Assembly (NCBI GenBank): GCA_018228705.1
Contig: CP073694.1
Coordinates: forward strand, 558,001-622,000
Reading direction: 5' to 3'
Length of the DNA stretch: 64,000 bases
Source: Dysosmobacter sp. Marseille-Q4140
GTDB lineage: Bacteria > Bacillota > Clostridia > Oscillospirales > Oscillospiraceae
In this document: in pieces, positions 44,730 through 53,522 of the stretch
How the letters are laid out: every line of letters begins with the position of its first letter
Position numbering within the stretch: position 1 is the first letter of the stretch
Notes under the pieces: model-generated
What the model was told of the DNA's origin: nothing
The model's input: the letters and a program-made list of their open reading frames with translations, nothing else
Databases searched by the model: none
Position numbers and translations under genes: made by a program

Positions 44730-46055
44730 ATGACAGATCAGATCCTGTACAGCAGTGCGAAGAAGGCTGCTGTACTCGCCCAGTATGAAGCGGCAGAAGA
44801 TACGCAAGATCCCGGCGCTGACGTATCTTTAACAACACCTGACGGGGAAGAAGCCGTCTCCGCCGGTGCCGGAGGGATGGAATCCGGAGAGGCTGAAACA
44901 GCACAGCCGGAAGTCGGCCCGGCATCCTCCCAGGAGGAGGCAAGCCAGGCGGAGAGCGGCGAGACCGAGGATGGAGATGCGGTGCAGGAGCAGCCCCCGG
45001 CCGCCCCTCAGAAGCCTGCCGAAACCGACATCTCCTCTCCTCAGAACGGAGGCCATCAGGAGGATCGGGAGCCTCTGCCCGGAGAGGAGCCTTTGCCTGA
45101 GAAGGTTGGATTCGCCGAGAAAGAAACTGCGGCGGGTCAGGAAGGTCAGATTCTATTTTCAGAAACCCAGGTGGTTGCGCCTCCCGCTGCATCACCCGGT
45201 GCCGGTGCTCTGCTGCCCGTTTCCTTCGGCGTGCTTGTGACCTTGGGAATAACGGTGCTTTTGCTGTGGATGCGGCACAGACATCCTGGTGGGAGCGCCC
45301 GGCGGACGTCCGTCGGCGGTGGACTCCGCACTGCCAGCGTCCACGAGTTGGGAGCCCGGGACGAACAGCAGGATGCGTTCTGTATTGCCGGCCTGGAGGC
45401 GCCGGAGGGCGGCGTGCTGGCAGCGGTAGCGGATGGTATGGGCGGTCTGGTGGACAGCGGTCAGGTGAGCCGGAGCCTTGTCGATGCGCTTGAAAAAGGT
45501 TTCACTCCGAGTGATGAGGCGACTCCCGCCAGGCGGCTCCAGCTTCTATTCCGGCAAGCGCTGGAGCAGGTGGAGAATCTGCAGAAGGGACAGACGGCTC
45601 AGAGCGGCTCTACCCTGGTAATGGGGCTGATCCAGGGAAACGGACTCTCCTGGCTCAGTGTGGGAGACAGCCGGATCTATCTGTGGCGCAGCGGCGGGCT
45701 GATCCAGCTCAACCGGGACCATGACTTTTCCCACGATTTGACCCTGCTTGCCTTGCAGGGAGACATGACCCTGCAGGAGGCGGACCAGGATCCCCGCCGG
45801 GAAAATCTGACCAGTTTTATCGGGAGAGGCTTTCCGCGAAAGGTGGAGTGGAACCCGGAGCCAGTATCCCTCTGTACCGGGGATAAGGTGGTGCTTGTGA
45901 GTGACGGTGTCTATCGGGCGCTGTCACAGGAGGAAATGGCCAAGTGTCTGCAAGGTGATGCATCCAGAGCGGCCCGCGCCCTGCAGGCGACGGTGACAAA
46001 AAAGGATTTGCCTCAACAGGATAATTTTACCGCAGTGATTTTGAAAAAAGTATGA
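44730..46055 (+). CDS. membrane-anchored PP2C-type serine/threonine phosphatase
   Basis: The ATG at 44730 follows AAAGGAGG by 8 bp; the frame upstream to 44652 lies in mobile-element remnant. 441 residues: about 150 acidic, low-complexity residues, one transmembrane segment (LLPVSFGVLVTLGITVLLLW), then a PP2C domain with GARDEQQDAF, VADGMGGLVDSG, SVGDSRIYLW, VSDGVYRALS and QDNFTAV. All metal-binding Asp residues appear present. It would dephosphorylate Ser/Thr-phosphorylated proteins at the membrane. No partner kinase is adjacent; the upstream context has been replaced by the remnant. Confidence 0.85.
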   Translation: MTDQILYSSAKKAAVLAQYEAAEDTQDPGADVSLTTPDGEEAVSAGAGGMESGEAETAQPEVGPASSQEEASQAESGETEDGDAVQEQPPAAPQKPAETDISSPQNGGHQEDREPLPGEEPLPEKVGFAEKETAAGQEGQILFSETQVVAPPAASPGAGALLPVSFGVLVTLGITVLLLWMRHRHPGGSARRTSVGGGLRTASVHELGARDEQQDAFCIAGLEAPEGGVLAAVADGMGGLVDSGQVSRSLVDALEKGFTPSDEATPARRLQLLFRQALEQVENLQKGQTAQSGSTLVMGLIQGNGLSWLSVGDSRIYLWRSGGLIQLNRDHDFSHDLTLLALQGDMTLQEADQDPRRENLTSFIGRGFPRKVEWNPEPVSLCTGDKVVLVSDGVYRALSQEEMAKCLQGDASRAARALQATVTKKDLPQQDNFTAVILKKV

Positions 46056-46135
46056 GTGGATCTCGTTCAGATTGCAGAGACGGCTCATGCAATGTTCGAA
46101 CAACGATCAAAACATTGTATCAATAGGCAGCACAG

Positions 46136-46173
46136 AGTGGCACTGTCATCGATATTAAGATGGCAGTGCCACG
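46136..46173. repeat. inverted repeat after the PP2C gene
   Basis: GTGGCACTGTCATC and GATGGCAGTGCCAC pair with one wobble around an 8-10-nt loop. No T tract follows; role unclear. Confidence 0.5.
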
Positions 46174-46220
46174 CAGGTACCAACTGCGCACAATACTTAT
46201 AATGATCTCTTGCTGAAAAG

Positions 46221-46256
46221 GCGGGAGTCGGAAGACATTTCCGACTCCCGCTTTTT
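46221..46256. terminator. PP2C terminator
   Basis: GCGGGAGTCGGAA/TTCCGACTCCCGC with a 5-nt loop and TTTTT; the upstream AAAA lets it act on the other strand too. The stretch 46260-46330 holds no visible gene. Confidence 0.88.
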
Positions 46257-46331
46257 CTATGCACTGTGCTTCTAAAAACAGCGGATCCTTATGCCTTTGT
46301 TAACCGTGGATTGAGATCACCCTAAAAAATG

Positions 46332-46360
46332 GAGGAGGGGCACCATAGAGGCCCCTCCTC
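46332..46360 (-). terminator. terminator of the HAAS-pair operon
   Basis: GAGGAGGGGC/GCCCCTCCTC with a 9-nt loop; on the minus strand it runs into TTTTTT two bases later. It lies 170 bp after the last minus-strand gene; 46361-46530 shows nothing else. Confidence 0.65.
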
Positions 46361-46530
46361 TACTCTGTTCCCCACCCCTTTGTCGACGTTTTCAGCCACG
46401 GTTCCGCTCGGAGAATACGGAAGCACCGTACTCAAAGAGTGCCAAAGAACAAGTAGATTGGGGCAAAAACGGCTGTAAAACATTAGAAATGATACAAAAA
46501 AGATGTTTTTGTCTCTTTGTTATATCCGTT

Positions 46531-47217
46531 TCAGCCGAAATAGGAGTGCGTGCCCTCCAGGATCTCAAACTCCGTCACCACGTTCCCGGCGGCGTCATAG
46601 CCGATGGCCCAGGCATGGCGGCCGGAGTCGTATGGCCAATCTGTTATGATATGGGAGAGCAGGAAGTGGCGATGGCCCTTCCACTCCAGAAAGTTCTCCG
46701 GCTCTGCCGTCAGACGGGCCGCCTCTTCCCAGCAGGCGGTCTGTGTGGTCTCATCGTAAATCTCTCCCCGGACGCTGACCGTCACCGTCTCGATGGCGGG
46801 GTCCTCCACCCGGCCGTAATAGCAGCACACCGTTCCTGCCTGTTCATCCCGGCACATGGTCATCTCCCCGGCGTAGAGGGGCGCTCCCGTGGTGCAGTCC
46901 AGGGACCAGCCAAAGCCGCCCGTCCAGCCGTATATGGTCAGGTACGTATCGGCGATGGTGACGGCCTTTTCACTTGTGGTCAGGTACACCAGGTGGGTCC
47001 GGTGGATTTCTGGTGTCCACAGCCGGTCCAGCACGGCGCCGTGGGGCGCGCCCTGGCGCTCCTCCACCTGCCGGATGCCCTGGATGGGCAGGAGAAAGCC
47101 CATCTGCATGAAGTGATTTACCGCCAACAAGGCGAGCAGAAAAACGGCAAACCGCCGGGCAACCCACCGTTTCCGGAAATACACCTTCTCCCGCTTGGGG
47201 ATTTCCTGTTTCTTCAT
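46531..47217 (-). CDS. membrane-anchored protein of a duplicated HAAS pair (copy B)
   Basis: 228 residues: a basic cytoplasmic start, one hydrophobic anchor (FAVFLLALLAVNHFMQMGFLL), then an extracytoplasmic domain with VYLTTSEKAV and TIYGWTGGFGWSLDC. No catalytic motif is known to me. It shares layout with copy A at 47979-48665 (QVFGIGLLLPVQAVRQAEE versus MQMGFLLPIQGIRQVEE). It overlaps the preceding HAAS gene by 4 bp. Function unknown; the PadR operon context suggests an envelope or stress sensor. Confidence 0.7.
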   Translation of the reverse strand: MKKQEIPKREKVYFRKRWVARRFAVFLLALLAVNHFMQMGFLLPIQGIRQVEERQGAPHGAVLDRLWTPEIHRTHLVYLTTSEKAVTIADTYLTIYGWTGGFGWSLDCTTGAPLYAGEMTMCRDEQAGTVCCYYGRVEDPAIETVTVSVRGEIYDETTQTACWEEAARLTAEPENFLEWKGHRHFLLSHIITDWPYDSGRHAWAIGYDAAGNVVTEFEILEGTHSYFG

Positions 47218-47939
47218 GGCGTCACCTCCGGCAGGGGAATCTCTACGGCAACGGCCTCCCCGAAGCGGTCATAGCACAGGGTGATGAACGTATCGGACGG
47301 CTCCACCGGCACATAACGCAGCTGATAGTCGGCGCCGTTGCTGCCATGGCCGCTGCCGCCCGGCAGCCACTCCAGCATCTCACCCCGCTGGTCCTCGATC
47401 CACACGCTGGGCAGCAATTGGTCAGATACCACGCCGCCGGGCAGGCGGTCGTAGGCACACAGGAAGAGCCCCGCCGCCGGTGCGCCCTCCCGGGTCAGCC
47501 GGGACACCCCATAGACCCGCACCACATCGCTGCCAACGGGCACCCGGATATCCAGCTGTTCCTTGACAGCCGAGGAGACCTCCCCCGGCTCCAGAGGCGC
47601 TGTTCTGGCCCATACACTGTCCCAAAGATTCCCCAGGATACCCAGGCCCAGCAGGGCCTGGATGCACAGTACCGCAGTCAGCACCACCGCCGCCCGGCTC
47701 AGCAGTACAAAGGGCCATCCGGTGTACTGTTTGTTCAGTTCCCGGCCTACCTCCTTGGGGTCCCCCATGGCGGCCAGGGTCCGCTCCTCCGCCAGGGCCG
47801 GGTCGTAGCCCAGCTCCAGCAGGCCTTCCATGTGGTCCTCGATATGGCCGTCCAGCTCCGCACGGATGGCCAGTTTCTCATCCCCGGTCACACGGCGCAG
47901 GGTGGAGAGCACGGTATCTATGTAAGTTTTCCGGTCCAT
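47214..47939 (-). CDS. HAAS (permease-prefix) domain membrane protein, copy B
   Basis: The ATG at 47939 with GGAGG upstream is chosen. 241 residues. The N-terminal 70 residues are a HAAS-type helical domain: IRAELDGHIEDHMEGLLELGYDPALAEE, then MGDPKEVGRELN. One transmembrane segment follows, then an outer domain. HAAS proteins are typically co-encoded with PadR regulators. It is a clear paralogue of 48662-49402. Confidence 0.8.
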   Translation of the reverse strand: MDRKTYIDTVLSTLRRVTGDEKLAIRAELDGHIEDHMEGLLELGYDPALAEERTLAAMGDPKEVGRELNKQYTGWPFVLLSRAAVVLTAVLCIQALLGLGILGNLWDSVWARTAPLEPGEVSSAVKEQLDIRVPVGSDVVRVYGVSRLTREGAPAAGLFLCAYDRLPGGVVSDQLLPSVWIEDQRGEMLEWLPGGSGHGSNGADYQLRYVPVEPSDTFITLCYDRFGEAVAVEIPLPEVTP

Positions 47940-47978
47940 GGTGCCTCCTTCCGCAGGCAATTCTGCCAGTCCCGTCCG

Positions 47979-48665
47979 TCAGGGAAACCGAATGCCATAT
48001 ACGCTGGACGCCGTATCCTCCACGCGCTCCACTGCGGCGACGGGCGTACCCCCACAGTCATAGGCAGTAATGGTCACAAAGAAAGAAGAGTCCCGCCCCG
48101 GAATGGCCGGCGGCAAAACGCTGTCCGGAATACGGAGCAGAAAGTACCACGCGCCGTCTTGCTCCAGCCACGCGGTCTTTTCCGTCTCCCGGCCGAACCG
48201 CTCCCCAGGCGCCGCGCCCGCCTCACCGTTTTGGGACGCATCCATCAGGCTCACCCGCAATCTTGTGATATCCGGCCGGTCCACCCGGCCAAAGGCGTAG
48301 TAGACGCTGTCCGTGTCCTGCCAGGTCAGCTTCCGCCAGCCCGCGTAAAAGGCCGCCTGTTCGGAACAATCCAGAGCCAATCCGCCGCCGTCCATCCAGC
48401 CGCAGACGCTGAGATAAACAGGCGTCAGCAAAACGGCGCTGTCATTGGCACTCAGATATACCCGCATCGTCTTTCCAACATCCGGCTCCCGGGTCCAGGT
48501 CATAACATCGGTGCGGCCGGCTCCTGTCGTCTCCTCCGCCTGCCGGACCGCCTGAACAGGCAGGAGCAGCCCGATACCGAACACTTGGTTTGCAGCCAGC
48601 AGCCATACAGCCGCCAACGCCAAACTACGCAGCGCCAGACGTCTGCGAGTGGGCAGTCTGGTCAT
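47979..48665 (-). CDS. membrane-anchored protein of a duplicated HAAS pair (copy A)
   Basis: The ATG at 48665 overlaps the HAAS stop by 4 bp; the longer frame to 48788 lies inside that gene. 228 residues, the same length as copy B, with one anchor segment (LALAAVWLLAANQVFGIGLLL) and a domain with MRVYLSANDSAVLL and SVCGWMDGGGLALDC. Paralogue of 46531-47217. Function unknown. Confidence 0.7.
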   Translation of the reverse strand: MTRLPTRRRLALRSLALAAVWLLAANQVFGIGLLLPVQAVRQAEETTGAGRTDVMTWTREPDVGKTMRVYLSANDSAVLLTPVYLSVCGWMDGGGLALDCSEQAAFYAGWRKLTWQDTDSVYYAFGRVDRPDITRLRVSLMDASQNGEAGAAPGERFGRETEKTAWLEQDGAWYFLLRIPDSVLPPAIPGRDSSFFVTITAYDCGGTPVAAVERVEDTASSVYGIRFP

Positions 48666-49402
48666 GGCGCACCTCCTTCCGGCAGAGGGATCCGAATGAC
48701 ATGGGATTCTCCATAGGCTTCGCAGCGCAGTGTCACATAAGTATCTCCCGGCGCTATGTCCACTGCTCCGTCGCCCGTGTACCACCACCGGTTGGAACCG
48801 GAGACCCGGACGACTGCCTCTCCGCCGCCCTGGCTTTCCAGCAGCAGATCTTTGCCGCTCACCAGCCCCAGAGGGCGCTGGTCATAGGAGTCCACGTTGA
48901 TGTAAGCCCTTCGCTCCCCCCAAGGGATCTCATCGTATACGCAGATCCGCACCACCCGCACAATGTCGTTGCCCAGAGGGATCTCGATATCCAGTTGTTC
49001 TTCCGCGGCGATCCTGCCGGAGGGAGCGAAATGGTGGCTCAGATCCGGGTGGAGCCGTTCCTGAAGCGCGAGCAGGGGCGTTTCCTGCACATCTATTATC
49101 ACCCCGGGAACCAGAAGCAGCATCAGCAGCACCGCCCAGGCCGACAGCAGCCGCGCACCCCAGAGGACCACCAGCCACCGGAAGGGATACTGTTTGTTCA
49201 GCTCCCGGCCCACCTCCTTCGGGTCCCCCATGGCGGCCAGGGTCCGCTCCTCCGCCAGGGCCTCGTCATAGCCCAACTCCAGAAGGCCCTCCATGTGGTC
49301 CTCGATGTGACCGTCCAGCTCCGCGCGGATGGCGGCGCGCTCACGGCTCGTCACACGGCGCAGAGCGGAGAGCACCGCGGCCGTATAGTCCTGCCTGTCC
49401 AT
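48662..49402 (-). CDS. HAAS (permease-prefix) domain membrane protein, copy A
   Basis: 246 residues. The same HAAS signature as copy B (IRAELDGHIEDHMEGLLELGYDEALAEE), one transmembrane segment (ARLLSAWAVLLMLLLVPGVII) and an outer domain. It starts 4 bp after the PadR gene, so the order is padR - HAAS A - partner A - HAAS B - partner B. Confidence 0.8.
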   Translation of the reverse strand: MDRQDYTAAVLSALRRVTSRERAAIRAELDGHIEDHMEGLLELGYDEALAEERTLAAMGDPKEVGRELNKQYPFRWLVVLWGARLLSAWAVLLMLLLVPGVIIDVQETPLLALQERLHPDLSHHFAPSGRIAAEEQLDIEIPLGNDIVRVVRICVYDEIPWGERRAYINVDSYDQRPLGLVSGKDLLLESQGGGEAVVRVSGSNRWWYTGDGAVDIAPGDTYVTLRCEAYGESHVIRIPLPEGGAP

Positions 49403-49406
49403 GGCG

Positions 49407-49748
49407 TCATGCCAGGCTCAGCCCGGCGCTGGACCGCAGCACCGCGTTGACCGCGCCGGAATACGCCTTCCAGGCCGCCGCCTCCTCCTTCAGGGCTGCC
49501 TCCCCCCGGCGGGTCAGATGGTAATATTTCCGCACCCGGCCGGTGGGGGCCTCCTGCTGGTACGCCTCCACATACCCCTGCCGCTCCAGACCGTGGAGCA
49601 CCGGATAGAGGGTCCCCTCCTTCATCTCAAAGGTGTGGTCCGACCGGCGGGCCAGCTCCAGGATCATCTGGTAGCCGTACATATCCTCTCCCGCCAGCAG
49701 GGACAGCACCAGCAGCTGTGTGTGCTCAATGGGCTTTTTCCGTTCCAT
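49407..49748 (-). CDS. PadR-family transcriptional repressor
   Basis: 113 residues. Typical PadR winged helix: LLVLSLLAGEDMYGYQMILEL, then EMKEGTLYPVLHGLERQGYVE and RKYYHLTRRGEAAL. It is the first gene of the operon and lies behind a consensus promoter embedded in a palindrome, so it very probably represses itself and the HAAS genes. The inducing signal is unknown. Confidence 0.93.
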   Translation of the reverse strand: MERKKPIEHTQLLVLSLLAGEDMYGYQMILELARRSDHTFEMKEGTLYPVLHGLERQGYVEAYQQEAPTGRVRKYYHLTRRGEAALKEEAAAWKAYSGAVNAVLRSSAGLSLA

Positions 49749-49770
49749 AGGCTGCCTCCTTCCAAAGCTG

Positions 49771-49821
49771 ATACCTAGTGTCTCTATGTAAAATTATACA
49801 TAGTGATACTAGGTATGTCAA
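49771..49821 (-). promoter_or_regulatory. padR promoter with nested palindromic operator
   Basis: On the minus strand TTGACA and TATAAT are separated by 17 bp, both perfect. Around them ATACCTAGT pairs with ACTAGGTAT (49771-49779 and 49808-49816) and CTATGTA pairs with TACATAG (49784-49790 and 49797-49803), giving one nested dyad that covers the -10 box. PadR proteins typically bind such ATGT/ACAT dyads. Confidence 0.88.
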
Positions 49822-49826
49822 GCGGC

Positions 49827-49857
49827 AAAAACGCGGGCCTGCCGGCCCGCGCTTTTT
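49827..49857. terminator. terminator after the DUF3298 gene
   Basis: CGCGGGCC/GGCCCGCG with a 4-nt loop, flanked by AAAAA and TTTTT, so it works in both directions. It ends the tmcAL-DUF3298 transcript before the padR promoter. Confidence 0.85.
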
Positions 49858-49882
49858 ATTCATATGTACATATGTATTTTTC

Positions 49883-50797
49883 TCAGGGGACGGCTGCGCC
49901 CGCACTTCCCTCCAGGCCCAGCAGATCCAGTCCGTGAGCGCTGAGATAGGGGATCAGCTGCTCGTAGGTCAGGTGATACACCTGGGACCCCATCACATAG
50001 GCGGCCAACTCATAGGGAGAAAACCCAACCGTCATACCATCCTCGTCAAAAGAGACGGCGTAGCTGCTCCAGCCGGCAGTGATCTCCTCATAATTGGGCC
50101 AGAAAAACGACTCTGCCGTCAGGTCATTTTCCGCCGCCACCAGGCGGCTCTGGCGGAGGATCTCCTCATGAACGGCGGCGGAAAATGCCTGCCCGTCCGT
50201 TGCCAGCGCTTCCGCCGTGAAAAACTGACCGGTGGTCAGGTCGAAATTCCAGGACAGCAGCACGGTATTGGGATGGGCGCCTCCGGTATAGCTGTAATAT
50301 GCCGCAGACACGCTGACCATACAGTCCGTCTGATATACCGTGCAGTCCAGTTCCATATTATACGCCGACGGCCACTCCAGGCCGGTCTCCTGGCGGAATG
50401 CATAATCCTCCCGGGCAAGATCCGTCATGTCCTGAAACTCCGTCTCCACGGTAGCCGGGCCAAACTTGGCGTTGAACACCTCCGCCGCGGTCACAGCCTG
50501 CCTTTCCTCCTCGGTCCGGCCCTGTTCCAAAGCAGTACCGTCCCGCCGGAAAACAGTCATCACCGGGTACTGGAAGCGGCAGGTCACCAGCTCTGTCCCG
50601 TCATCAGCCTGAACCGCATTCTCATAGGTATCAATTTCGATCTGATAGGTGAGGCTCTCCGGCGCCGCTTCCGACAGCACAACATGCTCCTCCAGAGAGT
50701 GCTCCAGGTCCACCGCGGACTGGCCATCAGAAGGCGCCCTTCCGGCGCAGGCCGTCAGGGTAGTGAGCACCAAAAACAGTGCGATGATCGCTTCCAT
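49883..50797 (-). CDS. DUF3298/RsiV-like lipoprotein
   Basis: 304 residues. A signal peptide with lipobox LTAC (ALFLVLTTLTACAG) is followed by a DUF4163/DUF3298-like domain marked by AAYYSYTGGAHPN and NFDLTTGQFFTAEAL. In RsiV-type proteins this domain binds ligands such as lysozyme; here there is no cytoplasmic anti-sigma part. GAAAGGAG lies upstream, 18 bp after tmcAL. Likely a surface-exposed lipoprotein of unknown ligand. Confidence 0.8.
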   Translation of the reverse strand: MEAIIALFLVLTTLTACAGRAPSDGQSAVDLEHSLEEHVVLSEAAPESLTYQIEIDTYENAVQADDGTELVTCRFQYPVMTVFRRDGTALEQGRTEEERQAVTAAEVFNAKFGPATVETEFQDMTDLAREDYAFRQETGLEWPSAYNMELDCTVYQTDCMVSVSAAYYSYTGGAHPNTVLLSWNFDLTTGQFFTAEALATDGQAFSAAVHEEILRQSRLVAAENDLTAESFFWPNYEEITAGWSSYAVSFDEDGMTVGFSPYELAAYVMGSQVYHLTYEQLIPYLSAHGLDLLGLEGSAGAAVP

Positions 50798-50815
50798 AAA
50801 TGGGGTCTCCTTTCC

Positions 50816-52042
50816 TCAGCAGGGTGGGGGCCCTCCCAAGATCACAGGTCCTTCTCTCCACTCCCCGCCGCCTTGAGCGGCAGACAGAGCGGGATAGGCC
50901 AGGGTATACAGGTCCGTGGCCCGGGCTTCCAGCGCCAGCAGGCGCCGGGCCTCCGGTCCCAGGGCCCGCACATCGGCGGGCTTGGTCAAAATGGGAACAG
51001 AGGCCTGTCTGCGCATGGCGGAGAGCAGACGGCGGCCGGTATCGTTGGCGGCCAGGGGCCGCAGATAGGGCACCGCCGCAGGCACGTCGGCAGGGGTCAG
51101 GCCCAGGTAAGCCCACAGCACCATCCGGCGCAGCCGGGCATAGGCGTAGCGCTTGGTCTTGGCGGCAGACAGGATCTCCGCCACCGAGACCGCGGAGCGG
51201 GACGCCTCCCAGAGGCGGCGGCACAGTCCCTCCCGCCCCTGGTCCAGGGCAGCGAAGTCAGATTCGGTCATGGTCCGCAGCCGGGCCAGCAGGGCCCGCT
51301 GGCAGGTCTCGGCGAACACCGGCGCGCGGCCGGCAGCGGCCTCCTCCCGATAAACCTTCGCCATGGCGGGAGGCAGCAGGGACAGGGCCCGCTCCGTCTC
51401 TCCGTCCCGCAGCAGCGCCCGGATGGCGGAGGCGGAGGGGTGAGCGCCGGGCTCCAGCGCCCCGTCGTGAACACTGCCGGTCCGCCTGACCGTCAGGGGA
51501 CGGATGGAACTGCGGCGGCGCAGCAGCGCCTTGCAATACTCCACGCCCAGGATATTATTGGCGGTCTCCAGCAACACCGCTTTCTCCGGCCCCAGCAGGG
51601 CCGCCGCGGCCTCCTGGCGGCAGGCGGCGTAGGGCCGCCCAGAGTCCAGGCGGCACCGCAGCGCGTCGGGGTACTCCGGAGACAGCAGGCAGGCGGCCAG
51701 CTCCATCAGCGGCCCCGCCGCGCCGCACTCACTGCCGAAGGCCAGATCCGTCACCACGCCGGAGGCGGAGAGCACCTGGACGCCGCCGTCGGCAAAGGTC
51801 TCCGCCGAGGAAACGGCCCAGGGCAGGGGCAGTTCCAGCACCAGATCCGCGCCGCTCTCCACGGCGGCCCGGGCCCGCTGGTGCTTGCGCAGCAGAGCAA
51901 AGTCTCCCCGCTGGACGAAGTTCCCGCTCATGGCGCAGACGATGGCGGTATCCGGCCCAAGCCGCCGCCGGGTCTGGGCCAGCAGATACAGATGTCCGCT
52001 GTGCAGGGGATTGTATTCTACGATCATACCCGCAGTGCGCAC
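50816..52042 (-). CDS. tmcAL: tRNA(Met) cytidine acetate ligase
   Basis: The GTG at 52042 gives VRTAGMIVEYNPLHSGH, which aligns with the usual TmcAL start; an ATG at 52078 adds 12 atypical residues. 408 residues. The HxGH nucleotidyltransferase motif (PLHSGH), SGNFVQRGDFALL and PSASAIR are visible. The enzyme activates acetate with ATP to make ac4C34 in elongator tRNA-Met. It is divergent from the acetate kinase gene, so both promoters share the 52050-52240 region. The acetate link is worth noting but may be chance. Confidence 0.88.
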   Translation of the reverse strand: MRTAGMIVEYNPLHSGHLYLLAQTRRRLGPDTAIVCAMSGNFVQRGDFALLRKHQRARAAVESGADLVLELPLPWAVSSAETFADGGVQVLSASGVVTDLAFGSECGAAGPLMELAACLLSPEYPDALRCRLDSGRPYAACRQEAAAALLGPEKAVLLETANNILGVEYCKALLRRRSSIRPLTVRRTGSVHDGALEPGAHPSASAIRALLRDGETERALSLLPPAMAKVYREEAAAGRAPVFAETCQRALLARLRTMTESDFAALDQGREGLCRRLWEASRSAVSVAEILSAAKTKRYAYARLRRMVLWAYLGLTPADVPAAVPYLRPLAANDTGRRLLSAMRRQASVPILTKPADVRALGPEARRLLALEARATDLYTLAYPALSAAQGGGEWREGPVILGGPPPC

Positions 52043-52095
52043 AAATTTCACCCCAATCCAATGACAAAAAAGTGACATTTCGGTAAAAATGCAGG

Positions 52096-52123
52096 TTGCC
52101 TCCGGGGAAAACTTTGTTATAAT
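52096..52123 (+). promoter_or_regulatory. ackA promoter
   Basis: TTGCCT and TATAAT with a 16-bp spacer. The 110-nt leader contains a hairpin (GGATTC-TCCGCC / GGCGGA-GAATCC, 52136-52163) of unknown role. Confidence 0.72.
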
Positions 52124-52239
52124 AGGTATTGTGAGGGATTCCGTCCGCCGAGGCGGAGAATCCTTTCCGTCATTATTCTATATCAGAACGGGAAAAACCG
52201 CAAGGATTTCCCCAAAAGGTGCAGAGGAGTCGTGAAATT

Positions 52240-53445
52240 ATGAACATTCTGGTCATCAACGCAGGCAGTTCCTCCCTGAAGTATCAGCTGCTGAATCCCG
52301 AGACCGGCACCCTGCTGGCCAAGGGCCTGTGCGAGCGCATCGGCATCGACGGCAAGTTCACCTACAAGCCCCAGGTAGAGGGCAAGAAGGTCCTGGACGC
52401 CATCGATGTGGCCATGCCCACTCACTCCGAGGCCATCCAGGCCGTGCTGGACGCGCTGGTGGACAAGGACAACGGCGTCATCGGCTCCATGGCGGAGATC
52501 GACGCGGTGGGCCACCGTGTGGTGCACGGCGGCGAGGCCTTCAACAAGTCCGTGCTCATCACCGACGAGGTCATGAAGGCCCTGGAGGACTGCATCCCCC
52601 TGGCTCCTCTCCACAACCCCGCCAACATCACCGGCATCAACGCCTGCACCGCCGTCATGGGCAAGGACGTGCCCCAGGTGGCCGTGTTCGACACCGCCTT
52701 CCACCAGACCATGCCCGCCAAGGCCTACATGTACGCTCTGCCCTATGAGTACTACGAGAACGACAAGGTCCGCCGCTACGGCTTCCACGGCACCTCCCAC
52801 AAGTACGTGGCCGGCCGCGCCGCCGCCATGCTGGGCAAGAAGCCCGAGGAGCTCAAGCTGATCTCCTGCCACCTGGGCAACGGCTCCTCCGTCACCGCCA
52901 TCGACGGCGGCAAGAGCGTGGACACCTCCATGGGCTTCACTCCCCTGGCAGGTCTGCCCATGGGCACCCGCTCCGGTGATCTGGACGCCGGCATTCTCCA
53001 GTACCTGATGAACAAGTATCAGCTGAACATCGATGACATGCTGAACATCCTCAACAAGAAGTCCGGCGTGCAGGGCGTCTCCGGCGTCTCCTCCGACTTC
53101 CGCGATCTGGAGAACGCCCACAAGGAGGGCAACGAGCGCGCTGGCCTGGCCGTGGATATGTTCAACTACGGCGTCAAGAAGCTGATCGGCGCGTATGCCG
53201 CCGCCATGGGCGGTGTGGACGCCATCATCTTCACCGCCGGTGTGGGCGAGAACTCCGCCTCCCAGCGCCTGGCCATCGCCTCTGATCTGGAGTTCATGGG
53301 CGTGAAGATGGACGCCGAGGCCAACAACGTCCGGGGCAAGGAGGTCGTGATCTCTGCCGCCGACTCCAAGGTGAAGGTCCTGCTGATCCCCACCAACGAG
53401 GAGCTCATGATCGCCATGGACACCGCCGCCATCGTCAAGGGCTGA
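52240..53445 (+). CDS. ackA: acetate kinase
   Basis: The ATG at 52240 follows AGAGGAG; 401 residues beginning [17 protein letters not shown], the classical AckA opening. Further motifs: [40 protein letters not shown] and FTAGVGENS near the C-terminus. It converts acetyl phosphate and ADP to acetate and ATP in fermentation. No pta gene is adjacent. Its own terminator follows. Confidence 0.97.
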   Translation: MNILVINAGSSSLKYQLLNPETGTLLAKGLCERIGIDGKFTYKPQVEGKKVLDAIDVAMPTHSEAIQAVLDALVDKDNGVIGSMAEIDAVGHRVVHGGEAFNKSVLITDEVMKALEDCIPLAPLHNPANITGINACTAVMGKDVPQVAVFDTAFHQTMPAKAYMYALPYEYYENDKVRRYGFHGTSHKYVAGRAAAMLGKKPEELKLISCHLGNGSSVTAIDGGKSVDTSMGFTPLAGLPMGTRSGDLDAGILQYLMNKYQLNIDDMLNILNKKSGVQGVSGVSSDFRDLENAHKEGNERAGLAVDMFNYGVKKLIGAYAAAMGGVDAIIFTAGVGENSASQRLAIASDLEFMGVKMDAEANNVRGKEVVISAADSKVKVLLIPTNEELMIAMDTAAIVKG

Positions 53446-53459
53446 TCCTTCAAACACGG

Positions 53460-53495
53460 CAGGTCCTCCCTGAGCATTCAGGGAGGACCTGTTTT
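53460..53495 (+). terminator. ackA terminator
   Basis: CAGGTCCTCCCTGA/TCAGGGAGGACCTG with a 4-nt loop and TTTT. Confidence 0.9.
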
Positions 53496-53522
53496 CATCT
53501 CAACGCGTAAGGAGGCGCCGCC

